Positions 15,077 through 23,613 of a DNA stretch of 64,000 nt are shown piece after piece (position 1 is the first letter of the stretch; each line of letters starts with the position of its first letter). The notes below the pieces were generated by a model, which worked only from the letters and a program-made list of their open reading frames with translations, did not search any database and was not told the DNA's origin. The stretch covers positions 1,550,001 to 1,614,000 of the forward strand of contig NZ_CH672390.1 of the NCBI RefSeq assembly GCF_000152865.1, written 5' to 3'. Made by a program: the position numbers and the translations under genes. Source of the DNA: Erythrobacter sp. NAP1 (lineage in GTDB: Bacteria > Pseudomonadota > Alphaproteobacteria > Sphingomonadales > Sphingomonadaceae).

Positions 15077-16156
15077 ATGCAATTCGAGACTATTCCTCAC
15101 CCCTCACCCACACCTGATGCGGCCCGCGAAGCCGCCATTGCCGACCCCGGTTTCGGCAAGGTCTTCACCGATCACATGGTCACGATCGACTATGACGAGG
15201 ACAAGGGCGGCTGGCATTCCGCGCGCATCGGTCCGCGTGAGCCGATTGCGCTCGATCCGGCGGCTTCCGTCCTGCACTATGCGCAGGAGATCTTCGAAGG
15301 GATGAAGGCGTTTCGCCACGCTGACGGCGGTCTCGCCATGTTCCGCCCGGAGCAAAACGCGCGCCGCTTCAACGAAAGCGCCAAGCGCATGGCGATGCCC
15401 GAAATCCCCGAGGACGTGTTCCTCGACGCGGTGAAACTCGCGGTGAAGACCGATGCGAAGTGGATGCCGGGCGTCGAAGGCGGCTCGCTCTACATCCGCC
15501 CCTTCATGTTCGCCTCCGAAGCGTTCCTGGGCGTGCGTCCGGCCAAGCAGTACAAGTTCGTCGTGATCCTCGTCTCCAGCGGCAATTACTTCAAGGGCGG
15601 CGTGAACCCGGTGAAGATCTGGGTCAGCCAAGACTACGTGCGCGCAGCCCCCGGCGGCACCGGCGCAGCCAAGACCGGTGGCAACTACGCCGCCAGCCTC
15701 GTCCCGCAGGCAGAAGCCATTGCGCATGGCTGCGATCAGGTCGTCTTCCTCGATGCGGTCGAGAAGAAGTGGATCGAGGAGCTGGGCGGCATGAATCTGT
15801 TCTTCGTGCGCAGCGACGGCAGCGTCATCACCCCGCCGCTCACCGGCACGATCCTGCCCGGCATCACCCGCGACAGCCTGATCGCGATGCTGCGCGAGGA
15901 AGGCCTCGACGTGCGAGAGGAGCCCTACTCCATCGCCCAATGGCGCGAGGAAGCCGAGAGCGGCAAGCTGCTCGAAACGCTCGCATGCGGAACCGCTGCG
16001 GTCGTGACCCCGGTCGGCACCGTCGCCTCCCCCGCTGGCGAGTTCACCATCGGCACCGGCGGTATCGGTCAGATGGCCGAGAAGATGCGCAAGAAGCTCG
16101 TCGGCATTCAGAACGGCGCGGTCGACGACAAGCACGGCTGGGTGATGCGGGTTTGA
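15077..16156 (+). CDS. ilvE: branched-chain amino acid aminotransferase
   Basis: Fold-type IV PLP enzyme that interconverts Leu, Ile and Val with their 2-oxo acids using glutamate. 359 residues, the length of the longer BCAT class II group. The Schiff-base lysine is K199 in GTGAAKTGGNYA. Other marks are the early LHYAQEIFEGMKAFR, SLYIRPFMFA, and the C-terminal CGTAAVVTPVG phosphate-binding loop. trhO starts three bases after its stop, so they form an operon with the GST gene. Confidence 0.96.
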   Translation: MQFETIPHPSPTPDAAREAAIADPGFGKVFTDHMVTIDYDEDKGGWHSARIGPREPIALDPAASVLHYAQEIFEGMKAFRHADGGLAMFRPEQNARRFNESAKRMAMPEIPEDVFLDAVKLAVKTDAKWMPGVEGGSLYIRPFMFASEAFLGVRPAKQYKFVVILVSSGNYFKGGVNPVKIWVSQDYVRAAPGGTGAAKTGGNYAASLVPQAEAIAHGCDQVVFLDAVEKKWIEELGGMNLFFVRSDGSVITPPLTGTILPGITRDSLIAMLREEGLDVREEPYSIAQWREEAESGKLLETLACGTAAVVTPVGTVASPAGEFTIGTGGIGQMAEKMRKKLVGIQNGAVDDKHGWVMRV

Positions 16157-16159
16157 GCC

Positions 16160-17098
16160 ATGACTGACGCGATCACGGTCGCCGCGCTCTACCGCTTCAC
16201 GCCTTTCGAAGACCCAGCTGCCTTGCGCGAGCCGCTGCTGGCTGCCTGTCAGGAAGTCGGCGTCAAGGGGACGCTGCTCCTTGCGCATGAAGGCATCAAC
16301 GGCACCATTGCCGGCACAGACAATGCCGTAGCCGCGGTGCTCAACCACATCCGCTCGTTGCCTGGCTGTACCGAGCTCGACGTCAAGTACTCATCCGCTC
16401 TCGAAATGCCCTTCAACCGCATGAAGGTCAGGCTGAAACGCGAGATCGTTACCATGGGAGTGCCAGACATCGACCCGCGCGAAAGCGTCGGGCGCTATGT
16501 CGATCCGCAAGACTGGAACGCGCTCATCTCAGACCCCGACACGCTCGTGATCGACACGCGCAACGACTACGAGGTCGCGGTAGGCACGTTCGAAGGCGCG
16601 GTCGATCCCGCGACCCCCAGCTTCCGCGACTTCCCCGCATGGTTCCGCGAACACCGCGAGGAACTGCTCGAAGGCAAGACGAAGGTCGCGATGTTCTGCA
16701 CGGGCGGCATTCGCTGCGAGAAGTCGACCAGCTTTCTGCGCGCCGAGGGGATTGAGGACGTGTTCCACCTGAAAGGCGGCATCCTCAAGTATCTCGAAGA
16801 GGTGCCAGAAGAAGAGAGCAGGTGGCAGGGCGACTGCTTCGTCTTCGATGAGCGCGTGACGGTGAAGCATGGCCTCGAAACTGGGGAATACGGGCTGTGC
16901 CGCGCCTGTCGCCGCCCAGTGAGCCTGTCGGATCATGCCTCGCCCGCATTCGAGGAAGGCGTGTCGTGCCCTGCCTGCTTCAACGAGCGCACTGAAGAAC
17001 AGCGCGCACGCTACCGCGAACGTCAGCGGCAGGAAGCGATCGCCAAGGCGCGCGGAACCGCGCATGTGGGTGCGGAGTTCTCAGACAAGGATGACTGA
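16160..17098 (+). CDS. trhO: tRNA uridine(34) hydroxylase TrhO (YceA-type rhodanese)
   Basis: 312 residues. An N-terminal acylphosphatase-like domain ([13 protein letters not shown]) precedes a rhodanese domain whose active-site loop reads [13 protein letters not shown], with the catalytic cysteine, followed by a C-terminal zinc-ribbon-like part ([14 protein letters not shown]). TrhO uses oxygen and prephenate-linked chemistry to make 5-hydroxyuridine at the tRNA wobble position. It is directly downstream of ilvE and overlaps the GST start by eight bases, so the three genes are translationally linked. Confidence 0.93.
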   Translation: MTDAITVAALYRFTPFEDPAALREPLLAACQEVGVKGTLLLAHEGINGTIAGTDNAVAAVLNHIRSLPGCTELDVKYSSALEMPFNRMKVRLKREIVTMGVPDIDPRESVGRYVDPQDWNALISDPDTLVIDTRNDYEVAVGTFEGAVDPATPSFRDFPAWFREHREELLEGKTKVAMFCTGGIRCEKSTSFLRAEGIEDVFHLKGGILKYLEEVPEEESRWQGDCFVFDERVTVKHGLETGEYGLCRACRRPVSLSDHASPAFEEGVSCPACFNERTEEQRARYRERQRQEAIAKARGTAHVGAEFSDKDD

Positions 17099-17759
17099 AT
17101 CGACGCGTCCCCTCCCTGTCCTCTACTCGTTCCGCCGCTGCCCCTATGCGATGCGCGCACGCATGGCGCTGTGGATCGCAGGCGAGACGGTGGAACTGCG
17201 CGAGGTAAAGCTTGCCGACAAGCCGCCCGAACTGATCGCGGCCTCGCCTAAAGCGACCGTCCCCGTGCTCGACTTTCGCGATGGATCTGTCATCGAGGAA
17301 AGCATCGCGGTCATGCGCTGGGCGCTTCATCGCAACGATCCTGAAGGCTGGCTCGAAGGCGATGATACGGAACTGATCGCCGAGGCTGATGGAACGTTCA
17401 AGCACCATCTTGACCGCTACAAATACCCCAACCGTTACGAGGACGAGCCGGACCACGGCAAAGTCGACCACCGCGCGGAAGGGCTGGCGATCCTCGCACG
17501 ATGGGACGAGCGGATCGCGGCGCAGGGCCAGCTTTGCGCAGAGCGGCGCACTCTCGCAGATATCGCCCTATTCCCCTTCATCCGCCAATTCGCCAATCAC
17601 GACCGCGCCTGGTTCGACGCACAGGACCTGCCGCATCTGCAACCTTGGCTCAATGGGCATCTAGAAAGCGAGCTCTTCGCCAGCATCATGCCCAAGTTCA
17701 CGCCGTGGAAAGCGGGAGGTGAAACGGTCCTATTCGGGCCAGAAAAGACAGTGGCTTAG
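17091..17759 (+). CDS. glutathione S-transferase family protein
   Basis: 222 residues from ATG 17091, which overlaps the trhO stop. The N-terminal thioredoxin-like domain has [16 protein letters not shown], a single-cysteine CPYA motif like omega/beta GSTs and Grx2-related proteins, then [15 protein letters not shown] for gamma-glutamyl recognition. The C-terminal helical domain includes [13 protein letters not shown]. Predicted cytosolic glutathione-dependent thiol transferase or reductase. Substrate unknown. Confidence 0.87.
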   Translation: MTESTRPLPVLYSFRRCPYAMRARMALWIAGETVELREVKLADKPPELIAASPKATVPVLDFRDGSVIEESIAVMRWALHRNDPEGWLEGDDTELIAEADGTFKHHLDRYKYPNRYEDEPDHGKVDHRAEGLAILARWDERIAAQGQLCAERRTLADIALFPFIRQFANHDRAWFDAQDLPHLQPWLNGHLESELFASIMPKFTPWKAGGETVLFGPEKTVA

Positions 17760-17794
17760 GGCAATCTTTACCCACTTCCGCTACGGCAAGTGGT

Positions 17795-18184
17795 ATGCAG
17801 ACGCTTGACCCATCATTCTCCGTCATCGCCGATCTAGATCGGCGCGAGGTGCATTTCTCGGCTGCCGGTTTCTGGGACCAGAATACCCTCGCCGAATTCT
17901 CGCGCGAGCTTCTGGAAAAGGCCAAGCCGTTCTATTCGCAGGGACGTAAGATGTACGTGCTCGGCGACCTCACCGGCTTCGTCACGCAAACTCGCGAGAT
18001 CGCAGAAGGCATCCGTCTGGTCGTCAGCGAATCTGCGAGGCTTGGAGTGGTCCGCACTGCGATCGTTACGGACTCGCAATTGGCAGCGATGCAATACAAG
18101 CGCATCAACGACGGCATCAATCTCGAGATCTTCGAGACGAAAGCCGATGCCCTCGACTGGCTGCGCAGCAAGGAAGCCGCCTAG
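17795..18184 (+). CDS. SpoIIAA/STAS-like protein, copy 1
   Basis: 129 residues, cytosolic. The order of elements (a start strand with HFSAAGFW, helix, MYVLGDLTGF strand, long helix with a REIAEGIR-type segment, AIVTDSQLAAMQY, then LEIFETKADALDWL at the C-terminus) fits the SpoIIAA-like fold (PF11964-type). The usual phospho-acceptor serine position cannot be identified with confidence. It is followed 14 bases later by a paralogue of identical length. A stand-alone phospho-switch or lipid-binding role is possible; function unknown. Confidence 0.72.
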   Translation: MQTLDPSFSVIADLDRREVHFSAAGFWDQNTLAEFSRELLEKAKPFYSQGRKMYVLGDLTGFVTQTREIAEGIRLVVSESARLGVVRTAIVTDSQLAAMQYKRINDGINLEIFETKADALDWLRSKEAA

Positions 18185-18198
18185 GCAGGACTCAAAGC

Positions 18199-18588
18199 AT
18201 GGAGCAGCTCGAACGCACTCAGGAAATCCGCACAGACAGGGCTCACAGCGAGCTGCACTTTACGATTGGCGGCTTCTGGACGCTCGAAACCATGCGCAAG
18301 TTTCTCGACGAACTGGCTAAGGCTGCGACACCCTTCATCAAGGCCCGCGAGACCTTCAGTGCGCTTGGCGACCTGAGGCACTTTGTCCCGCAGGATCGCG
18401 AAACCGCCGACGCAATCCGCCAAAGTTTACTGCTCGCGCAGACCAACGGACTGACACGCTTTGCCGTGGTATCAGAGAGCTCACTCGTGCGCATGCAGTA
18501 CCGCCGGATCACAAGCGGGCTTGATGTCGAGTTCTTCGACACGCCGAGCGACGCCGAAGAGTGGCTCCGCACCGCACGTGCGCCTTAA
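18199..18588 (+). CDS. SpoIIAA/STAS-like protein, copy 2
   Basis: 129 residues; the same layout as the preceding gene: LHFTIGGFWTLETM, FSALGDLRHFVPQDRETAD, FAVVSESSLVRMQYRRI, VEFFDTPSDAEEWL. The shared MQY-(K/R)-RI and terminal (D/E)WLR motifs show a tandem duplication that has since diverged widely. Its stop codon overlaps the stop of the convergent LysR gene within CTTAAG. Confidence 0.72.
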   Translation: MEQLERTQEIRTDRAHSELHFTIGGFWTLETMRKFLDELAKAATPFIKARETFSALGDLRHFVPQDRETADAIRQSLLLAQTNGLTRFAVVSESSLVRMQYRRITSGLDVEFFDTPSDAEEWLRTARAP

Positions 18589-19478
18589 GCGCCCAATCGC
18601 TCCCTGAAAGCATCGATCAGCCAGCTTGTGGCTGGTCCAAGCCGCGTGTCGCGCCGCCACAGCGCGTAAAGCGTGTAATTGTCGCCCGGTTTCTCAGGCA
18701 AATCGAGCTCCACGAGGCGCCCTGCCGCCAGATCGTCAGCTACCATTTCGCGCGGCATGTTGCCCCAGCCCAGCCCTTCCTTCAGCAGCGAATGCTTTGC
18801 TGCCAAATCACCCAACCGCCACGTTAGTGGACTGATCACCGAAAACTCGCGGCCCTCGGTCCGGCTCGAGCGATCGGAAAGGACAAGCTGCAAGTGCTTG
18901 CGGCTTTCGCCGGGCTGGACACCTTTCTGCGCAAGCGGGTGGGATGGTGCGGCAACCGGTATCAGTTCGACCTCACCGATAGCTTGGCGCTCCAGCAGCG
19001 GGTCCTCGCCCACGATCGGGCCACCTATGGCCAGCTGGCCCTCCTCGTCGATGAGGCATGATGCGACCGCTCCCAAACCTTCGACGCGAAGCCGCAGGGC
19101 GACGGTCGGGAAGGTCTCGCGAAAATCTCGCAGGACGCCTGCCGTATCATCGCCGGGCACCATCACGTCGAGTACCAAGCCGAGATTGCTTTCAAGCCCC
19201 GCATGCAGGCTGCGCGTCTTGGCAAGCAATGCGTCGATCCCATCAGCCACTCCCCGCGCTTCGGCGAGGAGCCCTTCGCCAGCAGGTGTCAGAACGGGTT
19301 TGCGCGACCCCTCACGTTCGAACAGGGTCACCGCAAGCTGCGCTTCAAGCTGCGCAATGCCGTAGCTGATTGCCGAAACCGCACGGTTCATGCGCCGCGC
19401 GGCACCGCCGAAGCTGCCCGCATCAACAACTTCGAGGAAAATGCGCAACTGGTCGAGACTGGGATCGCCGAGCTTCAT
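18585..19478 (-). CDS. LysR family transcriptional regulator
   Basis: 297 residues from ATG 19478. The winged helix (residues about 5-62) has LDQLRIFLEVVDAGSFGGAA and AISYGIAQLEAQLAVTLFER, then the two-lobed effector domain. It diverges from pirin-azoR-doxX, and the gap contains a perfect 21-base palindrome eight bases upstream of this start, so autorepression with activation of the divergent operon is likely. LysR regulators in this setting commonly sense quinones, electrophiles or redox change; the inducer here is not readable. Confidence 0.87.
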   Translation of the reverse strand: MKLGDPSLDQLRIFLEVVDAGSFGGAARRMNRAVSAISYGIAQLEAQLAVTLFEREGSRKPVLTPAGEGLLAEARGVADGIDALLAKTRSLHAGLESNLGLVLDVMVPGDDTAGVLRDFRETFPTVALRLRVEGLGAVASCLIDEEGQLAIGGPIVGEDPLLERQAIGEVELIPVAAPSHPLAQKGVQPGESRKHLQLVLSDRSSRTEGREFSVISPLTWRLGDLAAKHSLLKEGLGWGNMPREMVADDLAAGRLVELDLPEKPGDNYTLYALWRRDTRLGPATSWLIDAFRERLGA

Positions 19479-19485
19479 ATGCGCT

Positions 19486-19506
19486 ATGTTCAGATAATCT
19501 GAACAT
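19486..19506. promoter_or_regulatory. LysR operator, 21-base palindrome
   Basis: ATGTTCAGAT-A-ATCTGAACAT, ten-base arms with no mismatch, containing the T-N11-A core typical of LysR sites. It lies between the LysR start (19478) and the pirin start (19601). Confidence 0.75.
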
Positions 19507-19600
19507 CTTGGCAAGTTTTATCGCAGTTATCTGGTTGAACAATCCTCCCTATCTCCCGTTTCAACAGAGCGACACGCTCGATCCGAACAGGAGATACGAC

Positions 19601-20302
19601 ATGATCGAACTTCGTCCCTTCAACAGCCTCGGCTCCGCCAATCACGGTTGGCTCGATGCTCACCACCACTTCTCGTTTGCCGGCTATCACGATCCGGCAC
19701 GCGTCCACTGGGGCAGCCTGCGCGTCTGGAATGACGATACGATCGCTCCGGGAACGGGTTTCCCCACTCACCCGCACAACGACATGGAAATCATCACCTA
19801 TGTCCGCAAAGGCGCCATCACCCACCGCGACAGCATGGGCAATGAGGGCCGAACCGAAGCGGGCGATGTCCAGGTCATGAGCGCTGGCAACGGCGTGCGC
19901 CACTCGGAATACAATCTCGAGGACACCGACACGCAGATCTTCCAGATCTGGATCATCCCCGAGGAGCGCGGCGGTGAACCCAGCTGGGGCGCCCGCGAGT
20001 TTCCGAAGGGCGACCGCGCCGGATCGTTCGTCCCGCTCGCAAGCGGCTCGGCAAACGACAATGACGCGCTGCCCATTCGAACAAATGCCCGCGTACTGGG
20101 TGCAACGATCAAGGCCGGTGAAAGCGTGACTTACACACCATCGGCGGCAGATCGTCACCTCTACCTCGTCCCTGCCACAGGCAAGGTCCGGGTCGAGGAT
20201 GTCGAAGCCAATGCCCGCGACGGCGTCGCGATCACCCGGCTCGAAAGCGTGACCATCACCGCGCTTGAAGACAGCGAAGTGGTCCTCGTCGACGCGGCCT
20301 GA
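19601..20302 (+). CDS. pirin family protein (bicupin)
   Basis: 233 residues from ATG 19601 behind AGGAG; the longer open frame upstream is antisense to the LysR gene. The metal-binding first cupin is clear: FPTHPHNDMEIITYVRKG with H-x-H and the later Glu, and VRHSEYN with the third His. The C-terminal cupin is degenerate as in all pirins. YhhW-type pirins can oxidise flavonols such as quercetin and others act as redox sensors. It heads the LysR-controlled operon with an azoreductase and a DoxX protein. Confidence 0.92.
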   Translation: MIELRPFNSLGSANHGWLDAHHHFSFAGYHDPARVHWGSLRVWNDDTIAPGTGFPTHPHNDMEIITYVRKGAITHRDSMGNEGRTEAGDVQVMSAGNGVRHSEYNLEDTDTQIFQIWIIPEERGGEPSWGAREFPKGDRAGSFVPLASGSANDNDALPIRTNARVLGATIKAGESVTYTPSAADRHLYLVPATGKVRVEDVEANARDGVAITRLESVTITALEDSEVVLVDAA

Positions 20303-20315
20303 TCCAAGTCCCTCC

Positions 20316-20349
20316 GGGGCCGACCGCCTTCCCCCCTGCGGTCGGCCCC
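20316..20349 (+). terminator. 12-base-pair hairpin between pirin and azoR
   Basis: GGGGCCGACCGC pairs exactly with GCGGTCGGCCCC across a C-rich loop. No U-run follows directly, so it may be an mRNA-stabilising or partial-termination hairpin within the operon rather than a true end. Confidence 0.45.
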
Positions 20350-20382
20350 ACCCTGTTTCTCACTCCAAAGGAGCACATCCCA

Positions 20383-20973
20383 ATGTCCAACATCCTTCAT
20401 ATCACTGCCAGCATCCGCGACGAGGAAAGCGTCTCGCGCACTCTGGGAGACAAGTTGGTTCACCGCCTCGCCGAGAAGAACTGCGCAAGCGTCACGAAGC
20501 GCGATCTCGCCGAGAACGACATCCCGTTTCAGAGCTGGGAGCTGTTCAACGCAGGCCTGACCGAAAAGGCTGAGCGCACTGCAGAGCAGCAGGAACTCGC
20601 CGCGATCGCAGATACGCTCATCGCTGAACTGATGGCTGCCGACACGATCGTTATCGCGACGCCCGTCTACAATTTCGGTGTGCCCGCAACGGTGAAGGCA
20701 TGGGCCGACCTCGTCGCCCGCGCCGGGACCACCTTTAAGTACACTGAGACCGGTCCGGTCGGCCTGCTTGAGGGCAAGAAGGCTTACATCGCGGGTGCAT
20801 CGGGCGGCACTCCGATCGGTTCAGGCATGGATTTCATGTCGAGCTGGCTGAAGTTCTTCCTCGGCTTCCTCGGCATCAGCGACGTCGAGATCGTTGCAGC
20901 TGACGGCATCATGGGCCGCGACGGCCCTGAAAAGATCGAAGCGGCCAAGGCCCGCATCGAAGAGATGGTCTGA
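20383..20973 (+). CDS. azoR: FMN-dependent NADH-azoreductase / quinone reductase
   Basis: 196-residue flavodoxin-like enzyme. ITASIRDEESVSRTLGDKLV is the phosphate-binding N-terminus for FMN, PVYNFGVPATVKAWADLVAR is the family's central signature, and GASGG contacts the isoalloxazine ring. AzoR performs two-electron reduction of quinones and azo compounds, avoiding semiquinones. A good AAAGGAG site precedes the ATG. Sits between pirin and doxX, supporting a quinone or electrophile detoxification operon. Confidence 0.92.
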   Translation: MSNILHITASIRDEESVSRTLGDKLVHRLAEKNCASVTKRDLAENDIPFQSWELFNAGLTEKAERTAEQQELAAIADTLIAELMAADTIVIATPVYNFGVPATVKAWADLVARAGTTFKYTETGPVGLLEGKKAYIAGASGGTPIGSGMDFMSSWLKFFLGFLGISDVEIVAADGIMGRDGPEKIEAAKARIEEMV

Positions 20974-21004
20974 CCATCTCGCCCCTCCATCAAGGAGACT
21001 ACCC

Positions 21005-21433
21005 ATGTCCACGATTTCACAAGCAACCACCACCGTCCCAGCGACTTCCTCGACCGCGCGTCAGGACGCACTTGCTCTGGTCGCAAGACTCCTCCTTGCG
21101 CTGCTCTTCGTCCTCGCCGGGATCAACAAGATCGGCGCAATGGAAGGCACTGTCGGGTATATCGGATCCGTCGGCCTTCCGTTTCCCGAGCTGGTTTACT
21201 TCGGCACGGTAGCGCTCGAAATCGGCGGGGGCCTTTTGCTCGCCATCGGTTTCAAGGCACGCCAAGTCGCTTTGGCGATGGGCATCTTCACAGTCCTGAC
21301 CGCAGTCATCTTTCACAATGACTTCTCGCAGCAGCTTGAGGTGACCATGTTCCTCAAGAACCTCGCCATCTCGGGGGGCATGTTCGCCATCGCTGCCTTC
21401 GGCGCGGGCAGGTACTCGCTCGATCGCGGCTGA
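21005..21433 (+). CDS. DoxX family membrane protein
   Basis: 142 residues from ATG 21005 behind AAGGAG. Four membrane helices, with LLLALLFVLAGINKI (the DoxX start signature), the middle EIGGGLLLAIGFK, and a final GG-x-FA helix. DoxX proteins are linked to thiol and quinone redox homeostasis at the membrane. It is the last gene of the LysR-controlled operon and is followed by a strong terminator. Confidence 0.88.
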   Translation: MSTISQATTTVPATSSTARQDALALVARLLLALLFVLAGINKIGAMEGTVGYIGSVGLPFPELVYFGTVALEIGGGLLLAIGFKARQVALAMGIFTVLTAVIFHNDFSQQLEVTMFLKNLAISGGMFAIAAFGAGRYSLDRG

Positions 21434-21455
21434 TCCTAGCGATCACGTCCTAGAA

Positions 21456-21489
21456 AGGCCGGAGTGTCCAGCGACGCTCCGGCCTTTTT
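21456..21489. terminator. bidirectional rho-independent terminator
   Basis: AAAGGCCGGAG pairs with CTCCGGCCTTT, with T-runs on the plus-strand exit and A-rich on the other side. It serves doxX on the left and nadE, whose stop is at 21494, on the right. Confidence 0.87.
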
Positions 21490-21493
21490 GCGA

Positions 21494-23557
21494 TCACAAC
21501 TTGTCAGGCAAGCTCGCTTTCAATTCATCGAGCCATACATCGGCAACTGCATCGCTCGGTGCTCTCCAGTCTCCGCGCGGCGAAAGCGCGCCTTGGGAGG
21601 AGACTTTCGGCCCATTGGGGAGCGCGCTGCGCTTGAATTGCGAGAAGCCGAAGAAACGCTTGAGAAAGCTTTGCAGCCACTCAGCGATTTCGCCGAGCGT
21701 GTATTCGTTCTTGCGTTCTTCGGGGAATCCGGCGGGCCAGTCTCCTGCCTCAGCATCGCGCCATGCGTGCCATGCGAGGAACGCGATAGTGCCCGGTCGC
21801 TGACCGAACCGTACGCAGTGGTGCAGGAAGAAGTCATTGAGCTCATACGGCCCGATATGCGCCTCGGTATCCTGAATGGCGCCGTCTTCTCCCGCGGGGA
21901 CAAGTTCGGGTGAGATGACCGTGTCGTAGACGCTCATCAGAACTTCGCTGCAGACCGGGAGGAACTGCTCGGTCTGGACGGTCCAGCGAATCAGGTACCG
22001 GATCAGCGTCTTGGGCACCCCAGAATTGACGCCGTAATGGCTCATATGATCGCCAACACCGTAGGTGCACCAGCCAAGTGCCAATTCGGACAGATCGCCG
22101 GTCCCGATGACGAAGCCATTGTGCTGCCCTGCGAGACGGAAGAGGTAGTCGGTGCGAAGGCCCGCCTGGACGTTTTCGAAGGTTACGTCATAGACCGGCT
22201 CTCCCTCGGCGAAGGGGTGGCCCATGTCTTCGAGCATGCGCTGCGCAGCGGGCTTGATGTCGATCTCTTCGGCGGTGATCTCGAAGACTTCCATCAGCTT
22301 CCACGCATTGCTCTTCGTGCCATCCGACGTACCGAAGCCGGGCATGGTGTAGCCACGAATGGTGCTGCGTGGCAGCCCGAGCCGATCACAGGCCTTCGCC
22401 GCCACGATGAGCGCGTGCGTGCTGTCGAGACCGCCTGAAATGCCTATGACTAGCGACTTTGCCTTGGTGGCCTGGATCCGGCGCATGAGCGCGTCGACCT
22501 GGATGTTGAAAGCCTCGTAGCAATCCTCGTCCAGCGTTTTGGGATTGTTAGGCACGAATGGGAACCGGCGCACGGGCCGTTCGAGCCCGATATCGCCTTC
22601 TTCGTATTCGTGATCGAACACCACGCGGCGGAAACTGTCCTCCGGGCGTCCATGCGCTTCGGCAGCGTCGCTGAAGGTCTGATTGCGCATCCTCTCACCC
22701 GCGATGCGATTGGTGTCGACGTCGACCACACAAAGCTCTGGATCGAGATCGAAGCGCTCGCTTTCGGCGAGCAGTCCGCCAAGCTCGTAGATCACTCCCT
22801 GCCCGTCCCAAGCTAGATCCGTCGTGCTTTCACCGTGACCGCTTGCCGAATAGACATAGGCGCAGATCGAGCGCGAGGAGGACGAGCGGCAGTGCAGGTG
22901 GCGATCATCCGCGCGCCCGATGGTGATTGGCGATGCCGAAAGGTTGCAAAGGATATGCGCCCCAGCGAGCGCCGCCAGCGTACCGGGAGGGTTCGGAGCC
23001 CAGAAGTCTTCGCAAATCTCGACGCCGAAGGTGAAGCCCGGCAGGTTCGAGGCGGAGAAGACGAGGTCCGTACCAAACGGCACCTCTTCGCCATTCACGC
23101 CGATCCATAAATCCTGACAGTTGCGGCCATGGGCGAAGTACCGCTTCTCGTAGAACTCGCGATAGTTTGGCAGATAGCTCTTTGGGATGACGCCGAGCAC
23201 TTCGCCGCGCGCGATGACGATGGCGCAGTTGTAGATCTTCGAATTGCGCCGCAGCGGCGCACCGACAACAAGCACCGGGGTCAGGTCGCGGCTTTGCTCA
23301 GCAATCGTCCCGAGCGCCGCTTCGGATGCATCGAGCATCGCGTTCTGAAGATGCAGGTCGTCGATGGCGTAGGACGAAACGCAGAGTTCGGGATAAACGA
23401 CAAGATCGACATTCTGCTCATGCGCCTTGCGCGCCTCAGCAAGGATGCCCTTCACATTGTAAGCCACATCCCCAGTCCGCATGCACGGCGTCGCGGTCGC
23501 CACACGGACAAAACCGTGCGCATGCATGTCGTAAAAGGGGTGAGATGTATCGGCCAT
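21494..23557 (-). CDS. nadE: glutamine-dependent NAD+ synthetase
   Basis: 687 residues from ATG 23557 (GGAG upstream), the two-domain type. The N-terminal nitrilase domain has the Glu/Lys/Cys set, with the nucleophile in GVEICEDFW, and produces ammonia from glutamine. The C-terminal synthetase has the PP-loop GISGGLDSTHAL and TGDLSELALGW. It amidates nicotinic acid adenine dinucleotide to NAD in the last step of NAD synthesis. Length matches other proteobacterial two-domain enzymes of about 680 residues. Not in an operon with neighbours: terminator on one side, topoisomerase gene 57 bases upstream. Confidence 0.94.
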   Translation of the reverse strand: MADTSHPFYDMHAHGFVRVATATPCMRTGDVAYNVKGILAEARKAHEQNVDLVVYPELCVSSYAIDDLHLQNAMLDASEAALGTIAEQSRDLTPVLVVGAPLRRNSKIYNCAIVIARGEVLGVIPKSYLPNYREFYEKRYFAHGRNCQDLWIGVNGEEVPFGTDLVFSASNLPGFTFGVEICEDFWAPNPPGTLAALAGAHILCNLSASPITIGRADDRHLHCRSSSSRSICAYVYSASGHGESTTDLAWDGQGVIYELGGLLAESERFDLDPELCVVDVDTNRIAGERMRNQTFSDAAEAHGRPEDSFRRVVFDHEYEEGDIGLERPVRRFPFVPNNPKTLDEDCYEAFNIQVDALMRRIQATKAKSLVIGISGGLDSTHALIVAAKACDRLGLPRSTIRGYTMPGFGTSDGTKSNAWKLMEVFEITAEEIDIKPAAQRMLEDMGHPFAEGEPVYDVTFENVQAGLRTDYLFRLAGQHNGFVIGTGDLSELALGWCTYGVGDHMSHYGVNSGVPKTLIRYLIRWTVQTEQFLPVCSEVLMSVYDTVISPELVPAGEDGAIQDTEAHIGPYELNDFFLHHCVRFGQRPGTIAFLAWHAWRDAEAGDWPAGFPEERKNEYTLGEIAEWLQSFLKRFFGFSQFKRSALPNGPKVSSQGALSPRGDWRAPSDAVADVWLDELKASLPDKL

Positions 23558-23613
23558 AAAGCCCTGCTCCCGCTGCAATTGCTGTGTGCTCTAGCCGCTA
23601 TCGCCAACAGACT

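Noticed and set aside
15104..16348. 414-codon open frame antisense to ilvE and trhO
   Set aside because: Asp/Arg/His-rich shadow of two well-supported genes.
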